Assembly: GCA_020099315.1 (NCBI GenBank)
Contig: CP083650.1
Coordinates: 2,232,001 to 2,296,000 of the forward strand
Reading direction: 5' to 3'
Origin: Citrobacter europaeus
Lineage (GTDB): Bacteria; Pseudomonadota; Gammaproteobacteria; Enterobacterales; Enterobacteriaceae
Length of the DNA: 64,000 bases
Shown here: positions 34,799-44,070 of the stretch, piece by piece
How positions within the stretch are numbered: position 1 is the stretch's first letter
Layout of the letters: each line of letters begins with the position of its first letter
Made by a program: the position numbers and the translations under genes
The notes under the pieces: model-generated
The model's input: only the letters and a program-made list of their open reading frames with translations
Told to the model about the DNA's origin: nothing
Databases searched by the model: none

Positions 34799-36092
34799 AC
34801 AGCGTAAAGTTATGGTGCAGGCGGTAGGCTGGTTACTGCTGCTGGCGCCATTTTTTTTCCTTACCTACGGCAAGGTGAATCAATATACCGCCTGGCAGGA
34901 TGCTCATTATCAGAACGTTGGCAGCATCGTTTTTGCCTGGGAATCTGCCATTCCTTTTATTCCGTGGACCATCATCCCGTACTGGAGTCTGGATCTGTTT
35001 TACGGGTTATCTCTGTTTGTTTGCACTACACGTTTCGAGCAGCGTCGGTTGGTGCTCAGACTGGTACTGGCATCGTTGATTGCTTGCGCCGGTTTTTTAC
35101 TGTTCCCGTTACAGTTTACCTTTACCCGCCCCGAAGTGACGGGCGCGGCGGGTTGGCTGTTTGCTCAGCTCGAACAGTTCGATCTGCCTTATAACCAGTC
35201 GCCGTCGCTGCATATCATTCTTTGTTGGCTGCTGTGGCGGCATTTCAGTCGCCATCTGTCCGGCGGCTGGCGCAGACTGTGCGATGGCTGGTCTCTACTG
35301 ATCGCGGTATCGGTGCTGACCACCTGGCAGCATCACTTTATCGATATTATTACCGGGCTGGCGGCAGGAATGTTGATTGACTGGATGGTACCGGAACAAT
35401 GCCGCTGGCGCTGGTGCAGACCGGATGCAGCCCGTCAGAGGCTGATGCGCCGTTACCTGCTGGGCTCGGCATTATGTTTTATTACTGCAGCGTTGCTGAC
35501 GCCATGGCTGCTATGGCCAGCGATGGCCTTGTTGATGGTCGGCTGCGGTTACGCGGGATTCGGCGCGGCGGTGACGGCGAAAGATTCGCAGGGCAGGCTT
35601 TCTCCCGCGGTTTACTGGCTATCATTGCCGTGGCGTGCGGGAATGTGGCTGTCGATGCGCTGGTTTACCCGCCGTATACCGGCAGTAAGTCAGGTTGTGG
35701 CTGGCGTATATCTCGGCAGTTTTCCGCGCTCGGTACCTGCGCAAAAGGCGGTGCTTGACTTAACCTTTGAGTTTTCACGTGGGCGGGCGACGTCCTCGCG
35801 TACTTATCATTGCGTACCGATGCTGGATTTAGTGATCCCGCATGAAGCTGAACTGCAGCAGGCGGTTAGCACTCTGGAGACTCTGCGTGAGGAACAGGGA
35901 ACGGTGCTGGTGCACTGTGCCTTAGGGCTGTCGCGCAGCGCAATGGTGGTTGCAGCGTGGCTGTTGCGTTATGGCCATGCGGCGACGGTAGAGCACGCCG
36001 TGGCGCAGATTCGGGCGAGTCGGCCACCGGTGGTACTGACAGATAAACATCTGGAGATGCTGCGACAATGGCAACAGAAAGTGACAATGTAA
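34788..36092 (+). CDS. ynbD: YnbD, PAP2/Aur1-like membrane domain fused to dual-specificity phosphatase
   Basis: The 434-residue protein has several transmembrane helices with a lipid-phosphatase-like site: SPSLHIIL and TWQHHFIDIITGLAAG (about 130-195), as in the Aur1/PAP2_3 group. The C-terminal third is a cytosolic dual-specificity phosphatase with the active loop VHCALGLSRSAMVVAAWLL (C-x5-R). GTG at 34788, overlapping the ynbC end by 11 bases, gives about the E. coli length; ATG at 34746 or 34812 are alternatives. It probably removes a phosphate from the lipid head group. Confidence 0.88.
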   Translation: MHPEQRKVMVQAVGWLLLLAPFFFLTYGKVNQYTAWQDAHYQNVGSIVFAWESAIPFIPWTIIPYWSLDLFYGLSLFVCTTRFEQRRLVLRLVLASLIACAGFLLFPLQFTFTRPEVTGAAGWLFAQLEQFDLPYNQSPSLHIILCWLLWRHFSRHLSGGWRRLCDGWSLLIAVSVLTTWQHHFIDIITGLAAGMLIDWMVPEQCRWRWCRPDAARQRLMRRYLLGSALCFITAALLTPWLLWPAMALLMVGCGYAGFGAAVTAKDSQGRLSPAVYWLSLPWRAGMWLSMRWFTRRIPAVSQVVAGVYLGSFPRSVPAQKAVLDLTFEFSRGRATSSRTYHCVPMLDLVIPHEAELQQAVSTLETLREEQGTVLVHCALGLSRSAMVVAAWLLRYGHAATVEHAVAQIRASRPPVVLTDKHLEMLRQWQQKVTM

Positions 36093-36469
36093 CGAATGGT
36101 GATGTGCTTCAGCATGCTCTGCTGCGGCATACGCTGGCAAGCTGGCGCTTCATGCTGCTTTTTTCCCTCCCGCCGATGGCATGGGTGCTGTTTGTTGCTC
36201 CGTCAGGAGTACTGCGTGCCGTCATGGCATTGCTGTGCGCTGTGGCCTGGTTTGGTTGCTGGCGACTGTGGCTCGACGAGCGCTATTTTTCGCTGATTAA
36301 TCCGCAAAACAACGAGCAGGCCGGAAGTGCGCTGTGTTTTATCTGGCGACGTGAACGGTTGAAAACGTTAACGCTGGCTGAACGGCAGTCCGGCGCATTG
36401 AAACAGTTTCGTCATACGCTCTACATGATTGCGATTTTGTGGGCTTTCTGGCTGATGCTGTTGATGTAG
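36068..36469 (+). CDS. Small membrane protein at the end of the ynb operon
   Basis: The 133-residue protein has hydrophobic segments at about 27-46, 48-66 and 115-133 and a charged middle (RRERLKTLTLAERQSG). It overlaps the end of ynbD by 25 bases and so is translated from the same mRNA. I do not recognise a family or recall it in K-12. A helper of the membrane enzymes is possible but unproven. Confidence 0.7.
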   Translation: MATESDNVTNGDVLQHALLRHTLASWRFMLLFSLPPMAWVLFVAPSGVLRAVMALLCAVAWFGCWRLWLDERYFSLINPQNNEQAGSALCFIWRRERLKTLTLAERQSGALKQFRHTLYMIAILWAFWLMLLM

Positions 36470-36567
36470 CATTCATCTGGATTATTCATCAACATCGCAA
36501 TAGTTGCCACACGGCATCAAATTCAGGCTGATATAGTTCTATATCGGTCGCGATGCGGAGTGAGATC

Positions 36568-36759
36568 ATGTGGCTTCTCAAGTGGTATGTCTGGAATCGT
36601 TGGGTATTCAAGCTATTAAGCCGGGATGTCGCCGAGCCAGAACAATTTTTGCTGCATTGCTGGGAAGAGAATCTGGCGAAATGCAGGGATTATGCAACCA
36701 TCTGGCGTGATATTAATCGCATTCACGGCAAACAGGTTCGGGTGCAGGTAAAGAAGTAA
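36568..36759 (+). CDS. Small hypothetical protein, Trp-rich
   Basis: The 63-residue frame starts at ATG 36568, seven bases after GGAG; a slightly longer start at 36553 lacks such a site. The N-terminus is aromatic (MWLLKWYVWNRWVFKLL), like an amphipathic or membrane-bound helix; the rest is charged. No family recognised. It lies between the ynb operon and azoR, 98 bases after the former. Confidence 0.5.
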   Translation: MWLLKWYVWNRWVFKLLSRDVAEPEQFLLHCWEENLAKCRDYATIWRDINRIHGKQVRVQVKK

Positions 36760-36770
36760 ATACTGGAGAA

Positions 36771-36796
36771 ACCCTCCCACCGGATGGTGAGAGGGT
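36771..36796 (-). terminator. Terminator of azoR
   Basis: ACCCTC and GAGGGT with inner CCAC/GGTG pairing form a stem; the minus strand continues TTTCTCC. It lies between convergent genes and may serve both. Confidence 0.6.
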
Positions 36797-36802
36797 GAAT
36801 TA

Positions 36803-37408
36803 TCAGGCAGCGACGACGCTGTCGATAGCGGCTTTCGCATCGGACTGCGCTTTGGTCGCCACTTCCGGACCGTACGCAATGCCTTCCGCAAAGACGACGT
36901 TCACGTCGGTGATGCCGATAAAGCCCAGGAATACGTTCAGATACGGCGTGATCAGGTCGGTCGGCGTATCTTTATGGATACCACCACGGCTGGTCAGTAC
37001 TACTGCGCGTTTCCCTGTTACCAGACCTTCCGGACCTTTCTCGGTATAACGGAAGGTTACGCCAGCACGGGCAATCAGGTCGAAATAGTTTTTCAGCTGC
37101 GTTGGGATGTTGAAGTTATACATCGGCGCGGCGATAACAATTACATCATGCGCTTTCAGCTCAGCAATCAGTTCGTCGGACAACGCAAGCGCTTCTTGTT
37201 GACGCGGAGTCAGCGGCGCATCGCTCGGGCGCAGGGCACCCACCAGTTCGCCATCCAGTACCGGAACAGGATTTGCAGCCAGGTCGCGGACGGTGATTTC
37301 ATCAGCGGAGTGCTTTTCACGCCACTGTTCAACAAAATAATCAGACAACTGACCAGACTGAGAGTACCCTGCCAGAATACTGGATTTCAGAACTAATACC
37401 TTGCTCAT
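36803..37408 (-). CDS. azoR: AzoR, FMN-dependent NADH-azoreductase
   Basis: The 201 residues equal E. coli AzoR. It is a flavodoxin-fold quinone reductase with the phosphate loop LKSSILAGYSQS, PMYNFNIPTQLKNY and TSRGGIH for FMN binding. It reduces quinones and azo dyes by two electrons and protects against thiol stress. Position between ynbD and hrpA, divergent from hrpA, is as in E. coli. Confidence 0.97.
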   Translation of the reverse strand: MSKVLVLKSSILAGYSQSGQLSDYFVEQWREKHSADEITVRDLAANPVPVLDGELVGALRPSDAPLTPRQQEALALSDELIAELKAHDVIVIAAPMYNFNIPTQLKNYFDLIARAGVTFRYTEKGPEGLVTGKRAVVLTSRGGIHKDTPTDLITPYLNVFLGFIGITDVNVVFAEGIAYGPEVATKAQSDAKAAIDSVVAA

Positions 37409-37609
37409 GGGTGTTTCCTTTTATGTGTTTGAAGGGGTTATGCCCCGTTGCTTGTTGACACTTTATTCACAATCCTGTCGCAGTGATAGCGCAATATATC
37501 GAATCCTATGTTCGAAATTATTGAACAACACATGAAAAGCGCCGATGTGGTACTCTATACCTATCATCTAAAAGAGATTTAACCCGGCAGAGCACTGCCT
37601 TTTAACGCT

Positions 37610-40600
37610 ATGACAGAACAACAAAAATTAACCTTCAACATGTTGCAGCAACAGCTGGATTCACTGATGCTGCGTGACAGACAGCGTTTTGCCCGCCGCC
37701 TGCACGGTGTTAAGAAGGTTAAAAATCCTGATGCACAACAGGCCATTTACCAGGAGATGGCAAAAGAGATTGATCACGCAGCCGGTAAAGTTGTGCTGCG
37801 TGAAGCGGCGCGTCCGGTCATCAGCTATCCGGAAAACCTGCCCGTCAGCCAGAAAAAACAGGATATTCTGGAAGCGATTCGCGACTATCAGGTGGTGATT
37901 GTTGCCGGTGAGACCGGGTCAGGTAAAACCACCCAGTTACCCAAAATCTGTATGGAGCTCGGACGCGGGATAAAAGGGCTGATCGGCCATACCCAACCGC
38001 GTCGACTGGCGGCGCGTACGGTAGCGAACCGTATTGCGGAAGAACTGCAAACCGAGCCGGGCGGCTGTATCGGCTATAAGGTCCGTTTTAGCGATCATGT
38101 CAGCGACAACACGATGGTGAAGCTGATGACGGACGGTATCTTGCTGGCGGAAATCCAGCAGGATCGGCTGTTGATGCAGTACGACACTATCATCATCGAT
38201 GAAGCGCATGAACGCAGCCTGAATATCGACTTTCTGCTCGGCTATCTGAAAGAGCTTCTGCCGCGCCGTCCGGATCTAAAAATTATCATCACTTCGGCGA
38301 CTATCGACCCAGAGCGTTTTTCTAAGCATTTCAATAATGCGCCGATTATCGAAGTCTCCGGTCGAACGTATCCGGTGGAAGTTCGCTATCGTCCGATTGT
38401 TGAAGATGCAGATGATATCGAACGTGACCAACTGCAGGCTATTTTTGATGCTGTAGAGGAATTAGGCCGTGAAAGTCAGGGCGACATTCTGATCTTTATG
38501 AGCGGCGAGCGCGAAATCCGCGACACCGCCGATGCCCTGAATAAGCTGGATTTACGCCACACCGAAGTGCTGCCGTTGTATGCGCGTCTCTCCAATAGCG
38601 AGCAGAACCGCGTGTTCCAGTCGCACAGCGGTCGCCGTATCGTGCTGGCGACCAACGTGGCGGAAACGTCGCTGACCGTACCGGGCATCAAGTATGTGAT
38701 TGACCCGGGCACTGCGCGTATTAGTCGTTACAGTTACCGCACTAAAGTCCAGCGTTTACCGATAGAACCGGTGTCACAGGCTTCCGCTAACCAGCGTAAA
38801 GGTCGCTGCGGTCGTGTTTCGGAAGGGATCTGTATTCGTCTGTATTCCGAAGATGATTTCCTGTCGCGCCCGGAGTTTACCGATCCGGAGATCCTGCGTA
38901 CTAACCTGGCGTCCGTTATTTTGCAGATGACGGCGTTGGGGCTGGGCGATATCGCGGCGTTTCCGTTTGTTGAGGCGCCGGATAAACGCAATATTCAGGA
39001 CGGCGTACGCCTGCTCGAAGAGCTGGGGGCGATAACCACCGACGAACAGGCAACCGCTTATAAGTTAACGCCGTTGGGCCGTCAGCTGTCGCAACTGCCG
39101 GTGGACCCGCGTCTGGCGCGCATGGTGCTGGAAGCGCAAAAACATGGCTGTGTGCGTGAGGCGATGATCATTACCTCGGCGCTGTCTATTCAGGATCCGC
39201 GCGAGCGTCCGATGGACAAGCAGCAGGCTTCCGACGAGAAGCATCGCCGTTTCCATGACAAAGAGTCTGATTTCCTCGCATTTGTGAACCTGTGGAACTA
39301 TCTCGGCGAGCAGCAAAAAGCGCTGTCGTCAAACCAGTTCCGTCGCCAGTGCAAACTTGATTTTCTGAACTACCTGCGCGTGCGTGAATGGCAGGATATT
39401 TACACCCAGCTGCGTCAGGTAGTGAAAGAGTTAGGGATCCCGGTTAACAGCGAACCAGCTGAATACCGGGAAATCCACGTCGCGCTGCTGACCGGTTTAC
39501 TGTCGCATATCGGGATGAAAGATACTGATAAACAGGAGTTTACCGGTGCGCGTAACGCCCGCTTCTCGATCTTTCCGGGCTCCGGTCTATTTAAAAAACC
39601 GCCGAAGTGGGCGATGGTAGCGGAGCTGGTGGAAACCAGTCGCCTGTGGGGACGCATTGCCGCGCGTATCGATCCCGAATGGGTGGAACCAGTTGCCCAG
39701 CATCTGATCAAACGTTCATACAGTGAACCGCACTGGGAACGTGCGCAGGGCGCGGTGATGGCAACAGAAAAGGTCACCGTCTACGGTTTACCGATTGTGG
39801 CGGCCCGTAAGGTGAACTACAGCCAGATCGATCCCGCACTGTCGCGTGAGTTGTTCATCCGCCATGCGCTGGTGGAAGGTGACTGGCAAACGCGCCATGC
39901 GTTTTTCCGCGATAACCTGAAGCTACGGGCGGAGGTGGAAGAGTTAGAGCACAAATCGCGCCGTCGCGACATTCTGGTCGATGATGAGACGCTGTTTGAG
40001 TTTTACGACCAGCGCATCAGCCATGATGTGGTCTCCGCGCGTCACTTTGACAGCTGGTGGAAAAAGGTCAGCCGTGAAACGCCGGATCTGCTCAACTTTG
40101 AAAAGAGCATGCTTATCAAAGAGGGCGCGGAAAAAATCAGTAAGCTGGATTACCCGAACTTCTGGCATCAGGGTAACCTCAAACTTCGCCTGAGCTATCA
40201 GTTCGAACCGGGAGCTGATGCGGACGGTGTGACTGTGCATATTCCGCTGCCGCTGCTCAATCAGATCGACGAAAGCGGTTTTGAATGGCAAATTCCGGGG
40301 CTACGCCGCGAACTGGTGATCGCCCTGATTAAGTCGCTGCCGAAACCGGTACGACGCAACTTTGTGCCTGCGCCGAACTATGCCGAAGCGTTTTTAGGTC
40401 GCGTCACGCCGCTGGAACTGCCGCTGCTGGACGCGCTGGAGCGTGAACTGCGCCGCATGACCGGCGTTACCGTTGACCGTGAAGACTGGCACTGGGATCA
40501 GGTGCCCGATCACCTGAAAATCACCTTCCGGGTCGTGGATGATAAAAATAAGAAGCTGCAGGAAGGGCGTTCGCTGCAAGATTTGAAGGATGCGCTGAAG

Positions 40601-41512
40601 GGTAAAGTTCAGGAAACATTGTCTGCGGTGGCGGATGACGGTATCGAACAAAGCGGGTTGCACATCTGGAGCTTCGGTCAGCTTCCGGAAAGTTACGAAC
40701 AAAAACGCGGTAACTATAAAGTCAAAGCGTGGCCAGCGCTGGTGGATGAGCGTGACAGCGTCGCCATCAAACTGTTTGATAACCCACTGGAGCAACAGCA
40801 GGCGATGTGGTGTGGTTTACGCCGCCTGTTGTTGCTGAATATTCCATCACCGATCAAATATTTGCATGAAAAACTGCCCAACAAAGCCAAGCTGGGATTG
40901 TACTTTAACCCGTACGGTAAAGTGCTGGATTTGATTGACGACTGTATCTCCTGCGGTGTGGATCAGTTAATTGACGCCAACGGCGGTCCGGTGTGGACCG
41001 AAGAAGGCTTCACCGCGCTGCATGAGAAAGTGCGGGCTGAACTGAACGATACGGTGGTGGATATTGCTAAGCAGGTCGAGCAGATCCTGACCGCGGTATT
41101 TAATATCAACAAACGTCTGAAAGGGCGCGTGGATATGACCATGGCGCTGGGGCTTGCGGATATCAAAGCGCAGATGGGCGGGCTGGTGTACCGTGGATTT
41201 GTTACCGGCAATGGTTTCAAACGTCTCGGCGATACGTTGCGCTATTTGCAGGCTATCGAAAAACGCCTGGAGAAACTGGCTATCGACCCACATCGTGACC
41301 GTGCGCAAATGCTGAAAGTAGATAGCGTGCAGCAGGCCTGGAAGCAGTGGCTCAATAAACTGCCTCCCGCGCGGCGTGAAGATGACGATGTCAAAGAGAT
41401 CCGCTGGATGATAGAAGAGCTGCGCGTCAGCTATTTTGCCCAGCAGCTTGGTACGCCGTATCCCATCTCCGATAAACGTATTTTGCAGGCGATGGAGCAG
41501 ATTACAGGGTAA
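37610..41512 (+). CDS. hrpA: HrpA, DEAH-box RNA helicase
   Basis: The 1300 residues equal E. coli HrpA. The helicase core (about 80-460) has GETGSGKTTQLPK, TQPRRLAARTVA, IIDEAHERSLN (DEAH), ITSATID and QRKGRCGRVSEG. Winged-helix, HA2 and OB domains and the long HrpA-specific C-terminus (DUF3418) follow. It unwinds RNA and rescues stalled, collided ribosomes by splitting them. Divergent from azoR. Confidence 0.97.
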   Translation: MTEQQKLTFNMLQQQLDSLMLRDRQRFARRLHGVKKVKNPDAQQAIYQEMAKEIDHAAGKVVLREAARPVISYPENLPVSQKKQDILEAIRDYQVVIVAGETGSGKTTQLPKICMELGRGIKGLIGHTQPRRLAARTVANRIAEELQTEPGGCIGYKVRFSDHVSDNTMVKLMTDGILLAEIQQDRLLMQYDTIIIDEAHERSLNIDFLLGYLKELLPRRPDLKIIITSATIDPERFSKHFNNAPIIEVSGRTYPVEVRYRPIVEDADDIERDQLQAIFDAVEELGRESQGDILIFMSGEREIRDTADALNKLDLRHTEVLPLYARLSNSEQNRVFQSHSGRRIVLATNVAETSLTVPGIKYVIDPGTARISRYSYRTKVQRLPIEPVSQASANQRKGRCGRVSEGICIRLYSEDDFLSRPEFTDPEILRTNLASVILQMTALGLGDIAAFPFVEAPDKRNIQDGVRLLEELGAITTDEQATAYKLTPLGRQLSQLPVDPRLARMVLEAQKHGCVREAMIITSALSIQDPRERPMDKQQASDEKHRRFHDKESDFLAFVNLWNYLGEQQKALSSNQFRRQCKLDFLNYLRVREWQDIYTQLRQVVKELGIPVNSEPAEYREIHVALLTGLLSHIGMKDTDKQEFTGARNARFSIFPGSGLFKKPPKWAMVAELVETSRLWGRIAARIDPEWVEPVAQHLIKRSYSEPHWERAQGAVMATEKVTVYGLPIVAARKVNYSQIDPALSRELFIRHALVEGDWQTRHAFFRDNLKLRAEVEELEHKSRRRDILVDDETLFEFYDQRISHDVVSARHFDSWWKKVSRETPDLLNFEKSMLIKEGAEKISKLDYPNFWHQGNLKLRLSYQFEPGADADGVTVHIPLPLLNQIDESGFEWQIPGLRRELVIALIKSLPKPVRRNFVPAPNYAEAFLGRVTPLELPLLDALERELRRMTGVTVDREDWHWDQVPDHLKITFRVVDDKNKKLQEGRSLQDLKDALKGKVQETLSAVADDGIEQSGLHIWSFGQLPESYEQKRGNYKVKAWPALVDERDSVAIKLFDNPLEQQQAMWCGLRRLLLLNIPSPIKYLHEKLPNKAKLGLYFNPYGKVLDLIDDCISCGVDQLIDANGGPVWTEEGFTALHEKVRAELNDTVVDIAKQVEQILTAVFNINKRLKGRVDMTMALGLADIKAQMGGLVYRGFVTGNGFKRLGDTLRYLQAIEKRLEKLAIDPHRDRAQMLKVDSVQQAWKQWLNKLPPARREDDDVKEIRWMIEELRVSYFAQQLGTPYPISDKRILQAMEQITG

Positions 41513-41528
41513 TACGGTGCTGGACTGT

Positions 41529-41560
41529 AGGCCGGATAAGGCGTAGCCGCCATCCGGCCT
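41529..41560. repeat. REP unit between hrpA and ydcF
   Basis: AGGCCGGAT and ATCCGGCCT flank AAGGCGTAGCCGCC, the classic enterobacterial REP sequence. Confidence 0.85.
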
Positions 41561-41598
41561 CTGTACCCGGTAAAGAATAAACGCCAGGAGTTATAAGT

Positions 41599-42390
41599 AT
41601 GAGTCAGTTTCCGATACTTGCCGCAACCACCCTCGCGGCTATAAATACCGTAGGGCGATGGTTGGCGCAGAATGATTTTACGGGGAATATCACCGTTCAG
41701 TCAGATTGCGTGATTCTGGCAGGGAATGCGGTTATTCCGACTATCGACGCCGCCTGCCGGATCGCCAAAGAGCAACAGGTTCCCTTGTTGATTAGCGGTG
41801 GTATCGGCCACTCCACACGATTTCTGTATGACGCGATTGCAGAGCATCCTCGTTACAACATCATTCGTACCACCGGACGTGCGGAAGCGGCGATCCTTGC
41901 TGATATCGCTCATCAGTTCTGGCAAATCCCGGGAGAGAAGATTTGGGTGGAAGACCAGTCAACAAACTGCGGCGAGAATGCCCGATTTAGCTGTGCATTA
42001 CTGAATCAGGCGACAGAAAGTATTCATACCGTCATTGTGGTGCAGGATCCCACTATGCAACGTCGCACGATGGCAACGTTTCAGCGCGTGACCCGCGATG
42101 AGCCGCATGCGCCGCGCTGGCTGAGTTTCCCTGGATTCATCCCCGAGTTGGCCCAACGGCAAGACGGCGTGGATTTTGTGCCAGCAGCAGAAGGTTTGTG
42201 GTCGGTAGATCGCTATCTTTCTCTCATTACCGGTGAGCTTCCGCGCTTGCGTGATGATGCCACCGGCTACGGACCTTGCGGCCGCGATTTTATTGCCCAT
42301 GTTGATATTCCTCAGAACGTTGAGCAAGCCTGGCAGCAGTTGCAAAATGACACCGCGCTGACTGACTTACTGGAAAGCCGTTCTCTGTAA
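41599..42390 (+). CDS. ydcF: YdcF, DUF218 protein
   Basis: The 263-residue protein has the DUF218/ElyC-SanA-YdcF core: DCVILAGNAVIPTIDAAC, LLISGGIGHSTRFLYD, IWVEDQSTNCGENARFS and VIVVQDPTMQRRTMATF. E. coli YdcF binds S-adenosylmethionine in vitro, with unknown physiological role. CAGGAG stands before the ATG. It lies between hrpA and aldA as in E. coli. Confidence 0.93.
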   Translation: MSQFPILAATTLAAINTVGRWLAQNDFTGNITVQSDCVILAGNAVIPTIDAACRIAKEQQVPLLISGGIGHSTRFLYDAIAEHPRYNIIRTTGRAEAAILADIAHQFWQIPGEKIWVEDQSTNCGENARFSCALLNQATESIHTVIVVQDPTMQRRTMATFQRVTRDEPHAPRWLSFPGFIPELAQRQDGVDFVPAAEGLWSVDRYLSLITGELPRLRDDATGYGPCGRDFIAHVDIPQNVEQAWQQLQNDTALTDLLESRSL

Positions 42391-42396
42391 TTCCTG

Positions 42397-42432
42397 CTGC
42401 CCGTTTGTTGATGTTTTGCGGCAAACGGGCAG
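42397..42432 (+). terminator. Hairpin after ydcF (possible terminator)
   Basis: CTGCCCGTTTG pairs fully with CAAACGGGCAG over 11 bases with a 14-base loop, six bases after the ydcF stop. There is no T-run after it, so the ending mode is unsure. Confidence 0.45.
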
Positions 42433-42589
42433 AAATCCCACCTGGTTTTTCTCTTTATCCTTACTTTGCCAGACGCTTTTATGAAGCCGCTCACAGAACA
42501 GCCACTCCGGCCATAATGTGACAGGCATGATTGATATTAATTAACAATAGTTTTACTTGTTAAAAACAATTCAATCACAGGAGAGCCGC

Positions 42590-44029
42590 ATGTCAGTACC
42601 CGTACAACATCCTATGTATATCGATGGGCAGTTTGTGACCTGGCACGATGACGCCTGGATTGATGTCGTCAATCCGGCCACAGAAGAGGTGATCTCGCGT
42701 ATTCCCGATGGCCGCGCCGAAGATGCGCGTAAAGCTATCGATGCGGCGGAACGCGCCCAGCCGCAATGGGAAGCGCTGCCCGCCATTGAACGGGCGAACT
42801 GGTTACGCAAAATTTCTGCGGGTATTCGCCAGCGAGCCAGTGAAATCAGCGCGCTGATTGTGGCGGAGGGCGGAAAAATACAGCAACTGGCAGACGTCGA
42901 AGTCTCGTTTACCGCCGACTATATCGATTACATGGCGGAGTGGGCGCGTCGCTATGAAGGCGAGATCCTGCAAAGCGATCGTCCGGGCGAAAATATTTTG
43001 CTGTTTAAACGCGCTTTGGGCGTGACTACGGGCATTCTGCCGTGGAACTTCCCATTTTTCCTGATTGCCCGCAAACTGGCTCCCGCATTACTGACGGGGA
43101 ATACCATTGTCATTAAACCGAGTGAATTCACCCCGAATAACGCCATCGCCTTTGCCAAAATTGTTGATGATATCGGCTTGCCGCGCGGGGTATTTAATCT
43201 GGTCCTGGGGCGCGGTGAAACGGTCGGTCAGGAGCTGGCCGGAAACCCGAAGGTCGCCATGGTGAGCATGACCGGTAGCGTCGGCGCGGGGGAGAAAATT
43301 ATGGCCGCAGCGGCGAAAAATATCACTAAAGTGTGTCTGGAACTTGGCGGTAAAGCTCCGGCGATTGTGATGGATGATGCGGATCTCGAGCTGGCGGTGA
43401 AGGCCATTGTCGACTCCCGTGTGATTAACACCGGGCAGGTGTGCAACTGTGCCGAGCGCGTGTACGTTCAGAAAGGTATTTATGATCAGTTCGTCAATCG
43501 TCTGGGCGAGGCGATGAAAGCCGTACAGTTCGGCAATCCGGCGGAACGCAACGACATCGCGATGGGACCGCTGATCAATGCCGCTGCGCTGGAGCGTGTC
43601 GAGCAGAAAGTTGCACGGGCGGTGCAGGAAGGCGCCCGTGTGGTGTTGGGCGGTAAGGCCGTTGCCGGCAAAGGTTATTACTACCCGCCGACGTTGCTGC
43701 TAGACGTGCGCCAGGAGATGGCGATTATGCACGAGGAGACGTTTGGTCCGGTGCTGCCGGTGGTGGCGTTTGATACGCTGGATCAGGCGCTGACGATGGC
43801 TAATGACAGCGACTACGGTCTGACCTCATCGATCTATACGCAGAATCTGAATACGGCGATGAAAGCCATTAAAGGGCTGAAGTTTGGCGAAACCTATATT
43901 AACCGAGAAAACTTCGAGGCGATGCAAGGCTTTCACGCTGGCTGGCGCAAGTCCGGGATTGGCGGGGCCGACGGTAAACACGGTCTGAACGAATACCTGC
44001 AAACGCAGGTGGTGTATTTGCAGTCCTAA
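42590..44029 (+). CDS. aldA: AldA, lactaldehyde/glycolaldehyde dehydrogenase
   Basis: The 479 residues equal E. coli AldA. NAD-dependent aldehyde dehydrogenase with PWNFPFFL, GSVGAGEKIM, the Glu motif LELGGKAPAIV and the catalytic Cys in NTGQVCNCAERV. It oxidises L-lactaldehyde to L-lactate in fucose and rhamnose use and also glycolaldehyde. ATG at 42590 follows GGAGAG and gives the known start MSVPVQHP; the frame is open to 42557 without a ribosome site. Confidence 0.97.
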   Translation: MSVPVQHPMYIDGQFVTWHDDAWIDVVNPATEEVISRIPDGRAEDARKAIDAAERAQPQWEALPAIERANWLRKISAGIRQRASEISALIVAEGGKIQQLADVEVSFTADYIDYMAEWARRYEGEILQSDRPGENILLFKRALGVTTGILPWNFPFFLIARKLAPALLTGNTIVIKPSEFTPNNAIAFAKIVDDIGLPRGVFNLVLGRGETVGQELAGNPKVAMVSMTGSVGAGEKIMAAAAKNITKVCLELGGKAPAIVMDDADLELAVKAIVDSRVINTGQVCNCAERVYVQKGIYDQFVNRLGEAMKAVQFGNPAERNDIAMGPLINAAALERVEQKVARAVQEGARVVLGGKAVAGKGYYYPPTLLLDVRQEMAIMHEETFGPVLPVVAFDTLDQALTMANDSDYGLTSSIYTQNLNTAMKAIKGLKFGETYINRENFEAMQGFHAGWRKSGIGGADGKHGLNEYLQTQVVYLQS

Positions 44030-44035
44030 GTTTCT

Positions 44036-44064
44036 CGCCGGGTGAGCCTGTACGCCACCCGGCG
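44036..44064. repeat. REP-like palindrome between aldA and the esterase gene
   Basis: CGCCGGGTG (44036-44044) is the exact inverse of CACCCGGCG (44056-44064). It lies 7 bases past aldA and 7 bases before the convergent esterase stop, so it may end both transcripts. Confidence 0.7.
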
Positions 44065-44070
44065 CAATTC

